A program made the position numbers and the translations under genes. The notes under the pieces were generated by a model that was given only the letters and a program-made list of their open reading frames with translations, ran no database searches and was not told where the DNA came from. 64,000 nucleotides of DNA from Paenibacillus fonticola DSM 21315 (lineage in GTDB: Bacteria > Bacillota > Bacilli > Paenibacillales > Paenibacillaceae). Positions 1 to 8,456 of the stretch are shown here, piece by piece. The first letter of the stretch is position 1. Each line of letters opens with the position of its first letter. The DNA lies in assembly GCF_000381905.1 (NCBI RefSeq), contig NZ_KB907252.1, forward strand, positions 124,001-188,000, in the 5' to 3' direction.

Positions 1-456
1 CACCGTGCTTAAACTGACGGCGGAGTCGATGAGATCATCCGGGTTAAAATCGCTTGCTACATAGCTGTCCAGGTTCAATAAAAAGTCTCGTTTCACAAAA
101 TCGCGATAATAATCGCTTTGCAGGAAAAATACGTCCGGGGCCTCGCCTCCGAGTTGCATCGCCTGCATTTTAGCGACGTACTGCGTCCCATTCGGAATCG
201 TCGTATAATCTACTTTGATATTCGGGTTCTGCTCCATGAACAGCTCGATGCCCTTTTTCACGCTCTCCGTCTCTAGCGGGCTTACCTCCCAGCCCATAAA
301 TTTCAGGGTAACTGTCTTGTCTTCACCTGCTCCTTGATCTGTACGATTTGCAGAGCCTCCTTCTTTACTTCCTGCGCCTGAATTGCCGCCACAGGCTGAG
401 AGCAGCAGTAACAGGATCAGCACGCTGGACCAAATTATTCCCCACCTTTTTTTCAT
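1..456 (-). CDS. Sugar ABC transporter substrate-binding lipoprotein, partial
   Basis: The N-terminal 152 residues are present; the C-terminus lies beyond the left edge. The chosen ATG at 456 follows a GGAGG at about 466-470, and its frame starts MKKRWGII with a long hydrophobic stretch and a lipobox ending LSAC (Cys 22), so a lipid-anchored exported protein is expected. After a Ser/Gly-rich linker comes a family 1 extracellular solute-binding fold start, with VTLKFMGWE and later GGEAPDVFFLQSDYY. The family captures oligosaccharides or sugars for an ABC importer. It is the last gene of the leftward string of response regulator, kinase and second binding protein. A 126-base gap with a palindrome separates it from that string, so it may have its own promoter. 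Substrate unknown. Confidence 0.9.
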   Translation of the reverse strand, partial: MKKRWGIIWSSVLILLLLLSACGGNSGAGSKEGGSANRTDQGAGEDKTVTLKFMGWEVSPLETESVKKGIELFMEQNPNIKVDYTTIPNGTQYVAKMQAMQLGGEAPDVFFLQSDYYRDFVKRDFLLNLDSYVASDFNPDDLIDSAVSLSTV

Positions 457-507
457 ACATAAAAACCTCCAATCTCAAGTATGATTACGCTGCGGGCGCT
501 TCGTTTT

Positions 508-517
508 GAAGCGCTTC
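508..517. promoter_or_regulatory. Candidate operator palindrome (gaagcgcttc)
   Basis: A perfect 10-base palindrome lies in the 126-base gap upstream of the lipoprotein gene that starts at 456. Its CG-centred form resembles LacI/CcpA-type (cre) sites, but two bases of the 14-base cre consensus do not fit. A catabolite-repression or LacI-type site is plausible, not shown. Confidence 0.35.
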
Positions 518-582
518 CATCAACCGCAACATCAATATACAGCAGGATTGGAGGTCAAAAATGATACTTTATTGAGATAGTA

Positions 583-1962
583 TTACTTTGATTGTTGAAA
601 CAACGGCTCCACCTTTCGACTGATTTCGTCAAGCGCTTCTTGGGCCGATTTTTTCCCCAGCCAGACCGGAACAAGCTCGCTTGTCACGATCGGATAAATA
701 ACCGACTGATTTTTCATATAGTAGCCTACGCTTTGCACACCGTTGTCCATAAGCTGAGTGAGCATCGCGTCTTTAAAGCCCGGAGGATGAGACGCCGAAT
801 TAACATTCACCCACGTATTGATCAGTTCCGGCTCCGTATACCACTTCTTCAGCGTGGGCATCCATAGCCCGCTCGTGTACAATTCAATCGCCTCGTTCGG
901 ATCAGCCAGCCATTTCAGCAATAGCCATGCTTCCTCCGGATGCTTCGTCGATTTGAAAATAACAGACGCGCCAGCAAGCCCGACTGTCACGCTCTGCTTC
1001 ATCTTGGGCAGCACGCCGATATCATAATCAACCTCGGCCTTGCCCAGATCGAGATTGATCCATTGGCCGTCTATAATCATCGCGGTCAAGCCCGCCTGCA
1101 AAGACACATTCATGGCCGGCATCGACTTCGTCTCAAATGGAGACGGCGCAACATGATATACGTTGACCAAATCAGCGAGCTTCTGAATGGCCTCGGCCGC
1201 CTCCGGCTCATTCAATTTAAACGTCGCTCCCTCTGGATCGATCCATTGTCCCCCGTTACTGAACACGAAATTGCTGATCGGCTCGCTCCATGTCTCGAAC
1301 ATCACGCCATATTGCGCAATATTATTTTTGTCAAAAGCAGGATGCAGCGCATTTCTTCCCTCATGATCCAGCGTCAATTTCTGAGCCGCTTTCACGAATT
1401 CATCCCATGTCCATGCTTCTTCCGCTCTTGGAGATGGCGGGGCCACCCCCGCTGCCGCAAGCAAGTCTCTCCGGTAAAACAATCCGAAGCATTCCGCAGC
1501 GGAGCTAACGCCCCAGGCATAGTCATCGGCTTGCTTGTACCATAAGTAATCGAGAAAATCCTCCTTGGACAGGTCAGGATCCCGCTCCAAAAAATCATAT
1601 AAGTTCATAAATTTATCCTGGCTGGCGAACACCTCGCCTAGCTCCGTCGTCATATAGCCTAGATCCGGCTCTTCATTCGACGCTGACATCGCCGTCAGCT
1701 TCGTATTGTAATCAGAATTGGGCAGTTGGATCGTGTCCACGACGATCCATGGGTAGCGTTCCATAAATTTAGCCATAGCATTCTCGATCGCCTTCTTCTC
1801 CTCTACAGAGCCCCAATAAGTGAAGCGAAGCCTTATTTTGTCGTGCTTGGAAACGGAGGTGGCGTCTTCTTCATAGCCCGTCCGCAGCTGCCAGATGGCA
1901 CCTACGATAATCCCAATGAAGATCAGAACAGCCAAAGCTTCCAGACTTCTACGTAGCGACAT
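583..1962 (-). CDS. Extracellular solute-binding protein (sugar ABC type), membrane-anchored
   Basis: 459 residues. The N-terminus is one hydrophobic helix (about residues 10-26) with no lipobox Cys, so it is probably a signal anchor rather than a lipoprotein. The rest fits family 1 solute-binding proteins: RLRFTYWGS at the start of the mature region, a DYNTKLTAMSAS segment and a C-terminal GKKSAQEALDEI typical of sugar-binding proteins. The ATG at 1962 follows AAGGAGG and overlaps the end of the histidine kinase gene by 14 bases, so translation is probably coupled. Binding proteins co-transcribed with YesM/YesN-type systems may act as co-sensors presenting ligand to the kinase; that role is inferred here. 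No permease genes lie within the window beside it. Confidence 0.88.
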   Translation of the reverse strand: MSLRRSLEALAVLIFIGIIVGAIWQLRTGYEEDATSVSKHDKIRLRFTYWGSVEEKKAIENAMAKFMERYPWIVVDTIQLPNSDYNTKLTAMSASNEEPDLGYMTTELGEVFASQDKFMNLYDFLERDPDLSKEDFLDYLWYKQADDYAWGVSSAAECFGLFYRRDLLAAAGVAPPSPRAEEAWTWDEFVKAAQKLTLDHEGRNALHPAFDKNNIAQYGVMFETWSEPISNFVFSNGGQWIDPEGATFKLNEPEAAEAIQKLADLVNVYHVAPSPFETKSMPAMNVSLQAGLTAMIIDGQWINLDLGKAEVDYDIGVLPKMKQSVTVGLAGASVIFKSTKHPEEAWLLLKWLADPNEAIELYTSGLWMPTLKKWYTEPELINTWVNVNSASHPPGFKDAMLTQLMDNGVQSVGYYMKNQSVIYPIVTSELVPVWLGKKSAQEALDEISRKVEPLFQQSK

Positions 1963-3799
1963 TTTGGACAGCCTCCTTCACCTGGCTATTCGGCAGTGTA
2001 ATGACAATTTTCGTGCCCTGGCCTGCCGCCGATTCAATACTCAGCCCGTACTCATTCCCGTAGTAGGCTTTAATTCTTTCATTGACATTCATTAAGCCGA
2101 CGTTGCACTCCCCTGAATGAATGGCCCTAAGCTTCTCCTCACTTATGCCGCAGCCGTTATCCTCTACCGTAAATACGGAGTAATTCCCTTCCTTCTTGCA
2201 CTGAATACGGAGCCATCCTGGCTTGCTAAGCTGCTTAAAGCCATGCACAAAGGCATTCTCTACAAGCGGCTGCAGGAAAAACTTCGGCACTTCCTCTCCG
2301 TATAATGTATCGTCAATCTCATATTCAATGTCAAAGGCTCCTTCGAAACGCTTAGACATTATCATTATGTAGCTTTTTAAATACATCATGTCCTTCTCGA
2401 AGGTGACCAGCGCCGAATCGTCGCGGACTAAATATTTCAGCATATTCGACAGACTGACCACGATATCACTGATCTCATACTCCCCTTTCTCCAGAGACAT
2501 TAAACTCACCATGTTCAAGGTGTTATACATGAAATGAGGGTCAAGCTGCAAATTCAAAGCTTTGATTTGGGCTTCCTTCTCCCGGATTTCACTTTGATAG
2601 TTTTCCTGAATCAGCTTGTGTATTTTCTCATTCATTTCATTAAACTTGCGCATAACGACGACGAATTCATAGCTGCCATGCTCTTTAAGCTTGGTTGTAA
2701 ACCGGCCTTCGCCGGTGCTGACAATCGCCCGGATCATCGTACGAAACGGCTCAGTAATGAGCCGGGACAAGAAAAAAGAGAGACTGATGAACAAGATCGT
2801 AATAGAGATTGCCGAAATGAACATATTGGTTAAATATCGCTTAAGAAAAGGATCAAACAGCTTTTGGGACGGAATAACTGCAACGGATAGCCACCCGGTA
2901 ATGTCCGAGCGCGAATAAGCCACCACATGCTCTTCTCCGTCAAGATTCATCAGTTCTACGCCGCTTTCCTCTTCAAACGAGCTGCTAAACATCGTCGTGT
3001 CCATCTGCTTGGCTACCTTAGCATCGTCCTGGTGGAACACAACATTGCTTCCTTCATCAATAACAAAATAGGCTGTATCCGCGACTGGCAAACTGCCCAC
3101 GAACACGTCATTAAACAGCGTTTCTTTAAAGTTGACAACAAGCACCGGCTTCTCTGCCAGCGTTCGATAGTCGACGCTTTGCGTATAAGAACCGTTCATC
3201 AAGGTGACGGAGGAGAATAAATACTTATATTCGTAATCATAGTCCTTGAGATATTCCAGCTGAAACATGTCCGCAAAATGATAGGTTGGATACCACTCAG
3301 TTTTGCCATCGCCATGCCAAGCCGCTTGAAACAGCTCCGTTTCGGGAAATACCTCATGGGGGATAAAATTTTTGGCATGCTCACTGTTCGCAGAGGATGC
3401 CGTACCAAACGTAAAAAATGACGTTACGAGCTGTACGGAGTAAATATCCTTGGATTGAGCAAAGTACTTCGCAAGAATGGCTTTGAGCTGTATATCAGCG
3501 TTTAGAATCGACACCTTATCCTCGTTATCCATCGTTAGAAAAATATCATACGCATCCTTATCTCCCATAAATCCATAGATCATCTCTCTGACCCGGGATA
3601 ACCGCGCGTCGATAATTTGGTTGTTTTTCTTCACGATCGTCTGCACATCATTTTGGGTCATTTCCAGCATTGTTTTTTTGCTGAGCTGGTAGTCGCTATA
3701 TCCCAAGCTGGCCATGGGGATCACAAGTAAAATAATAAGCGTAATGAGTATTTTCGTATGTAAACGGCCGAATTGTATGGACTTTAATATTTTCTTCAT
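1949..3799 (-). CDS. Sensor histidine kinase, YesM type (HPK7/LytS-like)
   Basis: 616 residues. One membrane helix near residues 17-33, a large extracytoplasmic sensor region (about 34-320), a second helix near 322-345, a HAMP segment, then the His_kinase domain with phospho-acceptor His 422 in LQLDPHFMYNTLNMVSLM. The ATPase domain follows, with N box QPLVENAFVHGFKQ and G1 box VEDNGCGIS. This layout is that of YesM-like kinases that sense extracellular carbohydrate and signal to AraC-type YesN regulators. The start ATG overlaps the stop of the regulator gene (ATGA), indicating a tight operon with the regulator upstream and the binding protein downstream. The ligand cannot be read from sequence. 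Confidence 0.93.
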   Translation of the reverse strand: MKKILKSIQFGRLHTKILITLIILLVIPMASLGYSDYQLSKKTMLEMTQNDVQTIVKKNNQIIDARLSRVREMIYGFMGDKDAYDIFLTMDNEDKVSILNADIQLKAILAKYFAQSKDIYSVQLVTSFFTFGTASSANSEHAKNFIPHEVFPETELFQAAWHGDGKTEWYPTYHFADMFQLEYLKDYDYEYKYLFSSVTLMNGSYTQSVDYRTLAEKPVLVVNFKETLFNDVFVGSLPVADTAYFVIDEGSNVVFHQDDAKVAKQMDTTMFSSSFEEESGVELMNLDGEEHVVAYSRSDITGWLSVAVIPSQKLFDPFLKRYLTNMFISAISITILFISLSFFLSRLITEPFRTMIRAIVSTGEGRFTTKLKEHGSYEFVVVMRKFNEMNEKIHKLIQENYQSEIREKEAQIKALNLQLDPHFMYNTLNMVSLMSLEKGEYEISDIVVSLSNMLKYLVRDDSALVTFEKDMMYLKSYIMIMSKRFEGAFDIEYEIDDTLYGEEVPKFFLQPLVENAFVHGFKQLSKPGWLRIQCKKEGNYSVFTVEDNGCGISEEKLRAIHSGECNVGLMNVNERIKAYYGNEYGLSIESAAGQGTKIVITLPNSQVKEAVQNVAT

Positions 3800-5364
3800 G
3801 ATGTTTTTTCTTTACCTGCCATTTGCCGAAAGGTGTTTGGCGATAAGCCGGTTTTCCGTTTAAACATTTTAATGAAGTAAGCCGTATTACGAAATCCCAC
3901 GCTTTGCGAAATATGAGTAATCTTCTCGTCGGTATTCATCAACAATTGCTTGGCATGATGAATCCGCGTCTCCAGCAAATAGTCGGAGAAATTAATGCCG
4001 GTTTTATTCTTAAACAAGTTGCTGAAATAGGAGGCATTGAAATGATACTTCTGCGCAACCTCCTCTAATGAAACATCCTTCATATAATGCTGCTTCAAAT
4101 AATTCTGGCAGCGTGAAATGATGATGCTGTTCTTGTCCTGCTGCATGACCTCCATATGGGTGATCCATTCTTCCGACCATTGCATGAGCCGATAACGCAG
4201 CTCAGACCAGCGATTGCTGGCCATGATCTGCTGTCTATGGCGGTCCACCAGTTCTGACCATGCAGGCTCGTCCAGCATTCTTTTCAAACGTTCCGACACG
4301 ACGAACATGAACTCTGCGGCTTGCTCCTTCAATTGACTAGGCCGCACATATGGAGACTGCTGTTCCAACAAATGACTAATCAAGTTTGATAAAGTGCTGC
4401 GTTCCTGCGATCGTATCCCATCGGCAAAAAGATCTGCCTGATTGTGGTTTTCAAGCCTTCTCCCCGCTGCGAATGGCATAATGCTTTCGTAGCGAACCAA
4501 ATGTTCTCTCTCCAAGTAAAATGCATGCTCTAGCGCCAGACTCGCTTCCTGATAAGCTTCACAGGTTTCGGCCGTATTCATTGATTTTAAAGAACTCATT
4601 CCGATTTGTAGGTCCGGGAAGTCCGAGCGAAGGTCCTCTGCCCATTTAATAAGCCTGTAATTGACGTCAGAAATCGTGGAGATTCTCCACCTATCGAGCC
4701 AAAGCAAATGGACGTTGCGCTCCACGTCCCCGCTGGATGCAAATGAAACTACTTGCCCCAGGCCGCAAAGCTCTGCAGTAAAGGCAGATCGAAGCCGAGC
4801 GGCATGCTCGCTAGCCGAGCTTGAACCCTGGTTCTGAGAAGGCTGCCTATCAATTAAACATAATAGGCCTGAGCATCCCTTAGGGACAAGGTCTTCCAGC
4901 TCGTGCAGCTCGGCCCCGCTCAGTTCACCCTTGACCATACGGTTCCATAGTTTATCGTAATAGAGCTGAGCTGTTTTTTCATAAACCAACTCCTGCTTTG
5001 TTAATTGCTCGAATTTTTCAACCGCTGTGACGATACCCTCGTAGCTGATCGGTTTGACCAGGTAATCAACCACGCCGTGCTGAATCGCTTTATGGGCATA
5101 ACCAAATTCGCTATATCCGGTCAATAATATAATTTTGATCTTCGGGTCGAAAGTATAAATTCGGCTGATCAATTCCATTCCATCCAATATAGGCATAGAA
5201 ATATCGGATATAATAGCATCTACCGACTCTGTTTGTACGATGTTCCAAGCTGTCTCCCCTTCATATGCCTCGATAACTTCCAATTGGGGCCGTATTTTGC
5301 GGATGACAGCCGACAGAGCCTTAACTTGTCTCACTTCATCGTCAACGATTAATAACTTAAGCAA
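3796..5364 (-). CDS. Response regulator with AraC-type DNA-binding domain, YesN type
   Basis: 522 residues from a TTG start at 5364, chosen because AGGGGGAG sits 6 bases upstream and the receiver domain begins at once (LKLLIVDDE). An in-frame ATG at 5397 would add 11 residues ahead of that site and lacks a good ribosome site. The receiver domain has the acidic pair DD near residue 8-9 and the phospho-acceptor Asp 54 in IISDISMPILDG. A long middle region carries no obvious motif. The last 100 residues form two AraC helix-turn-helices, including KTGINFSDYLLETRI and KRKTGLSPNTFRQM. It should activate carbohydrate uptake or utilisation genes when phosphorylated by the kinase encoded by the overlapping downstream gene. 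Confidence 0.93.
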   Translation of the reverse strand: MLKLLIVDDEVRQVKALSAVIRKIRPQLEVIEAYEGETAWNIVQTESVDAIISDISMPILDGMELISRIYTFDPKIKIILLTGYSEFGYAHKAIQHGVVDYLVKPISYEGIVTAVEKFEQLTKQELVYEKTAQLYYDKLWNRMVKGELSGAELHELEDLVPKGCSGLLCLIDRQPSQNQGSSSASEHAARLRSAFTAELCGLGQVVSFASSGDVERNVHLLWLDRWRISTISDVNYRLIKWAEDLRSDFPDLQIGMSSLKSMNTAETCEAYQEASLALEHAFYLEREHLVRYESIMPFAAGRRLENHNQADLFADGIRSQERSTLSNLISHLLEQQSPYVRPSQLKEQAAEFMFVVSERLKRMLDEPAWSELVDRHRQQIMASNRWSELRYRLMQWSEEWITHMEVMQQDKNSIIISRCQNYLKQHYMKDVSLEEVAQKYHFNASYFSNLFKNKTGINFSDYLLETRIHHAKQLLMNTDEKITHISQSVGFRNTAYFIKMFKRKTGLSPNTFRQMAGKEKTS

Positions 5365-5495
5365 AACGATCTCCCCCTGTTCATTTGCTGCATTCACCCC
5401 AAAAAGAAAGCGCTATCAAAAATATACCCGAGAAGGCTGCATCGGGCAATATCACTTTCTTTAGAAAAGATTACTATTTTGTGCTGACACAAATA

Positions 5496-5558
5496 AGGGC
5501 TGTCCAGAAGCCTTTAAGCCTTTTAAGCCTCTTTAGCTCTTTAGCCATGGACAACCCT
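5496..5558. other. Imperfect inverted repeat in 380-base intergenic stretch
   Basis: The stretch between the regulator start (5364) and the CYTH terminator (5690) has no gene. It holds an inverted repeat, agggctgtcca at 5496-5506 and tggacaaccct at 5548-5558 (one mismatch), enclosing short direct repeats of the form ttaagcct/tttagcc. No T-run follows on either strand, so a terminator is not indicated. Otherwise I see only the expected promoter region for the regulator operon. Confidence 0.4.
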
Positions 5559-5689
5559 ATTGGCAATCTTATTGCTGAGGGCACGGCTTCGTACCATCGT
5601 GTTCAAGGCTAATCACTAGCACTATGTGGACGTCTTTCCCACACTAAAACCAACACTTCTAATCCGAAAGGTTTTTATTTTTTACAAAA

Positions 5690-5736
5690 TAAAAAAAGCC
5701 ATCCCGACAGCCCGTATCCGGCCAGTAAGACGGCTT
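5690..5736 (-). terminator. Rho-independent terminator of the CYTH gene
   Basis: On the minus strand, just after the CYTH stop codon, an 8-base stem (arms 5696-5703 and 5729-5736, one G-T pair) with a GC-rich interior is followed by seven T residues. Confidence 0.8.
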
Positions 5737-5747
5737 CATTCAATGGG

Positions 5748-6248
5748 TCATCTGGAGCGCTCCTGCAGCTCCTTCCATACCTTCTTATTGCTGTATTCCT
5801 TATTCGTGCTAATATCTGGACCGAACCAGTCCGGTGCAGCAAACTGCGCTGCCTCTTCTTCGGAAGCAAACTCAACCTCAAGGACCATGAAATCGATTTG
5901 ATCGTATAAATCTATCTCGATCACTCTACCGCTCCAATTTGCCGTAATTCGATTCTTTGTCAGCGGGATCGCCTGATGGATTTCCATCACCTGTTCATAA
6001 ATTCCTGCGGAGATCGCATATTCCACTTCCTCGCGCATCAGTCCATGCCCTTTCTTGAACGTATGCGTATACGTGACTTCCCCCGTGCCCAAATCCTTAA
6101 TTTTACGTACGCGCAGCTCCTCATCGCCCGCTAAGGCCAGGTAAGTCTGCTCGATCCGCCGCTCGGACTTCACCTCGATTTGGCCGCTTTCGATTAGGGC
6201 GTGAGGATAAGCCGGCAGCAGGAATTTCCGTTCAATTTCTAATGACAT
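5748..6248 (-). CDS. CYTH domain protein (triphosphate tunnel metalloenzyme family)
   Basis: 166 residues beginning MSLEIERKFLL; the ExExK-type signature EIERKF at the extreme N-terminus defines the CYTH/triphosphate tunnel metalloenzyme fold. Further charged strands follow in order (EELRVRKIK, VTYTHTFKKG, REEVEYAI, KNRITANW, VIEIDLYDQ, LEVEFASEEEA), which build the anion-binding tunnel. The length fits the bacterial YjbK-like members. Known relatives hydrolyse inorganic triphosphate or thiamine triphosphate, or act as class IV adenylate cyclases; the sequence does not tell which. It is transcribed leftward, separate from the two-component gene to its right by 22 bases, and is followed by a terminator. 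Co-transcription with desR is possible. Confidence 0.88.
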   Translation of the reverse strand: MSLEIERKFLLPAYPHALIESGQIEVKSERRIEQTYLALAGDEELRVRKIKDLGTGEVTYTHTFKKGHGLMREEVEYAISAGIYEQVMEIHQAIPLTKNRITANWSGRVIEIDLYDQIDFMVLEVEFASEEEAAQFAAPDWFGPDISTNKEYSNKKVWKELQERSR

Positions 6249-6270
6249 ATTACGATCATTCTCCCTTATA

Positions 6271-6870
6271 TTATTTAAACCAACCCTTCTCTCTAAACCG
6301 GGTAATCGCTTCGATTCGGTTACTTACCCCAAGCTTATCGAGAATAACAGATATATAATTACGAACCGTGCCTGCCGTAATGAACAGTTCGTTGGCAATC
6401 TCCTTTGTGTTTTTCCCGTTCGCAACGAGTTCCAACACTTCTTTCTCCCTCTCGGTCAACGGATTCTCTTCCCCATATGCCTCATCTACAAGCTCTGAAG
6501 CGTAAATTCTCCTTCCTGCCATAATGCTCCTGATGGATGTCGCCAACTCCTCGCTGGGGCTGTCCTTCAACAAGTACCCTCTTGCCCCGGCCCGAATCGC
6601 GCGTTCAAAGTAGCCAGAGCGGGCAAAGGTCGTTAAGATCATCACTTTGCAGCCAGAGCCTTTCAGCTCCATCGCCGCATCCAGACCGTTCTTTACGGGC
6701 ATTTCAATATCCATGATGCAAATATCTGGTTTATGCTGATGTACGAGCCTAATCGCATCCTCCCCGTTGCTGGCCCTGCCGACTACCGTCATATCCTCCT
6801 CGAGATCAAGGATCGAAGCCAATGCTCCAAGCAGCATACGCTGATCTTCAGCAATTACAATACGGATCAT
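6271..6870 (-). CDS. desR: Response regulator DesR-like (NarL/LuxR family)
   Basis: 199 residues. The receiver domain has phospho-acceptor Asp 54 in ICIMDIEMPVKNG and the conserved Lys in YLLKDSP; the C-terminal LuxR-type helix-turn-helix is NPLTEREKEVLELVANGKNT and on to GTVRNYISVILDKL. It overlaps the kinase gene by four bases (ATGA), so the two are translationally coupled. Length, layout and pairing with a DesK-like kinase next to a fatty acid desaturase match the B. subtilis DesR, which activates the desaturase gene on cold shock. The role here is inferred from that family. Confidence 0.9.
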   Translation of the reverse strand: MIRIVIAEDQRMLLGALASILDLEEDMTVVGRASNGEDAIRLVHQHKPDICIMDIEMPVKNGLDAAMELKGSGCKVMILTTFARSGYFERAIRAGARGYLLKDSPSEELATSIRSIMAGRRIYASELVDEAYGEENPLTEREKEVLELVANGKNTKEIANELFITAGTVRNYISVILDKLGVSNRIEAITRFREKGWFK

Positions 6871-8003
6871 AGCGGTGCCTCCTTTACAGGCTGTTTTAAT
6901 GAGCTAGGAACTTTGATCGTAAGCTGCGTTCCCCCGTTGGAGACGATTTCCATGCTCCCATTCACAAATTCAAGACGTTCCTTCATGCCCCGCAGGCCAT
7001 TTCCCTTATAATAGACCGATTCCGAGGGGACTCCTACGCCGTTATCTTTTATTCGGACCACAACTTCGCCACGAGCTGGCTCCAGCACCACGGAGCAGGC
7101 TGTCGCGCTGCTATGCTTGACGATATTCGTTACGGCTTCCTTCAGGCACATTCCTAACACATTCTCGTTCATGAGCGAAATGTCCAGTTCATCAGCCTCT
7201 CCCGCCAAAGTAAGTTCAATTTGAGCTGCCTTTAAAATTTGCTTAATCCGGAACAGCTCATCCTGCAGTCTTGTTCCCCTCATCTCAGTAACCAACTCAC
7301 GGACTTCCTTTAACGCTGTTCTGGCAGTCTGACGCACATCGTCCAGCTCCACCCCGGCCCGCTCCGGGTTCTCATGGATTAATCGGCTGGCAAGGTCGCT
7401 CTTCAGGCCAATTAAGGATAACTTCTGTCCTAGCGTATCATGCAGATCGCGGGCAATCCGCTGCCGCTCCTCCAGCTTTACAAGCTCTGATATCCGCTTA
7501 TTCGCGTCTTCCAGCTGCCCCTGCAACCGATCGCTTTTATTGCGGTTATATGTGGTGACAGGCAGCAGAATAACACCGATCAAGCTGACTAGAACGAAAG
7601 GAAGCTGCGTAATGAACCATGATGTTTTCGTCACAAACCCCCAGTTGATGGTCACCACCGTCGTCACCAGATGAATCGTATACAACGTAAAAAATCCCGC
7701 CCTATTCTTAATATTTCCGATGAAAAAAGCCAGAAATAACGAGAAGTATACGTACCCGAATAACAGCGTCATCGCAATGCAAATAACAATTTGCAGGCTC
7801 GTCCAAAAGTATACCTTCCAGCCCCTGGAAACGAAGGACAAGACATAACAAGCAAAGAAGGCAATAATCAGCGTGCTCCCCAGAACGACTTGGTAAGGAG
7901 AGGAGGACCGGAATATGAAATAGAAGGGCAGAATGTAGAAAACGACCCATATATATGGACTTAACCCGGTATTCCTATGAAAAATCTGATACCATTTCTG
8001 CAT
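6867..8003 (-). CDS. desK: Membrane sensor histidine kinase DesK-like
   Basis: About 378 residues from the ATG at 8003, which has AAAGGGG six bases upstream; an ATG at 8024 would add seven residues. Four or five membrane helices fill the first 150 residues with almost no loops, then a coiled-coil stalk (KSDRLQGQLEDANKRISE) leads to the HisKA_3 motif LEERQRIARDLHDTLGQKLS. The phospho-acceptor is His 195 when counted from the 8024 start. The ATPase part has LKEAVTNIVKHS and IKDNGVGV. The wording of the N-terminal helices (TGLSPYIWVVFYILPFYF) and the stalk closely match the B. subtilis thermosensor DesK as I remember it. DesK senses membrane thickness and order; the desaturase gene upstream is the known target. 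Confidence 0.93.
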   Translation of the reverse strand: MQKWYQIFHRNTGLSPYIWVVFYILPFYFIFRSSSPYQVVLGSTLIIAFFACYVLSFVSRGWKVYFWTSLQIVICIAMTLLFGYVYFSLFLAFFIGNIKNRAGFFTLYTIHLVTTVVTINWGFVTKTSWFITQLPFVLVSLIGVILLPVTTYNRNKSDRLQGQLEDANKRISELVKLEERQRIARDLHDTLGQKLSLIGLKSDLASRLIHENPERAGVELDDVRQTARTALKEVRELVTEMRGTRLQDELFRIKQILKAAQIELTLAGEADELDISLMNENVLGMCLKEAVTNIVKHSSATACSVVLEPARGEVVVRIKDNGVGVPSESVYYKGNGLRGMKERLEFVNGSMEIVSNGGTQLTIKVPSSLKQPVKEAPL

Positions 8004-8056
8004 TTTAGTCCCCTTTAGCTTCATTTAAACATAAGTTATTTCACTCATCTTACCAT

Positions 8057-8400
8057 AAGAAAAACATCTATCGAAGCAATTCTAAGTAGACAGACCGCCT
8101 TTAACGGTTGTTTTTCTTGCGATTATTCATTTATTCAGCTCCACTAAAAACTTATAAATACTATAATCTAAAGAAAAACATATATCGATGCAATTTCTAA
8201 GTAGACAGACCGCTTTTAACGGTTGTTTTTCTTGCGATTATTCATTTATTTCAGCTCTGCTGATAACTCATAAATCCTATAATCTAAAGAAAAACATATA
8301 TCGAAACAATTCTAAGTAGACAGACCGCCTTTAACGGTTGTTTTTCTTGCGATTATTCATTTATTCAGCTCTGCTGAAAACTTAAAAATCTTATAATTTA
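8057..8400. repeat. Three tandem imperfect repeats of about 115 bases between des and desK
   Basis: Units begin at 8057, 8171 and 8287 and run 114, 116 and about 114 bases, differing by few substitutions and one-base indels. Each carries the core cagaccgcctttaacggttg (second unit has a single change) followed by tttttcttgc, which can fold as a short ACCG/CGGT hairpin with a T-run on the plus strand. They fill almost the whole 453-base spacer between the desaturase terminator and desK, so they lie in the desKR upstream region and could carry its promoter. No open frame is conserved through them. Confidence 0.85.
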
Positions 8401-8405
8401 AAACA

Positions 8406-8440
8406 AACACAAGCCCGCTACGAAAAAGTAATGGGCTTGC
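8406..8440 (-). terminator. Terminator of the desaturase gene
   Basis: Seven-base stem caagccc (8410-8416) with gggcttg (8433-8439), followed on the minus strand by TGTTTGTTTT just after the desaturase stop. Confidence 0.75.
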
Positions 8441-8456
8441 GAGCTTGATTTCTTGG

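Noticed and set aside
940..1545. Long plus-strand open frame opposite the solute-binding protein gene
   Set aside because: No ribosome site, no recognisable domain, wholly inside a clear minus-strand gene; arginine- and histidine-rich shadow composition.
5748..6248. Naming the CYTH gene as adenylate cyclase or thiamine triphosphatase
   Set aside because: The family covers several activities and no residue seen here decides between them.
8057..8400. Tandem repeats as a possible CRISPR array
   Set aside because: Units are contiguous and 115 bases long, with no unique spacers and no cas genes nearby.
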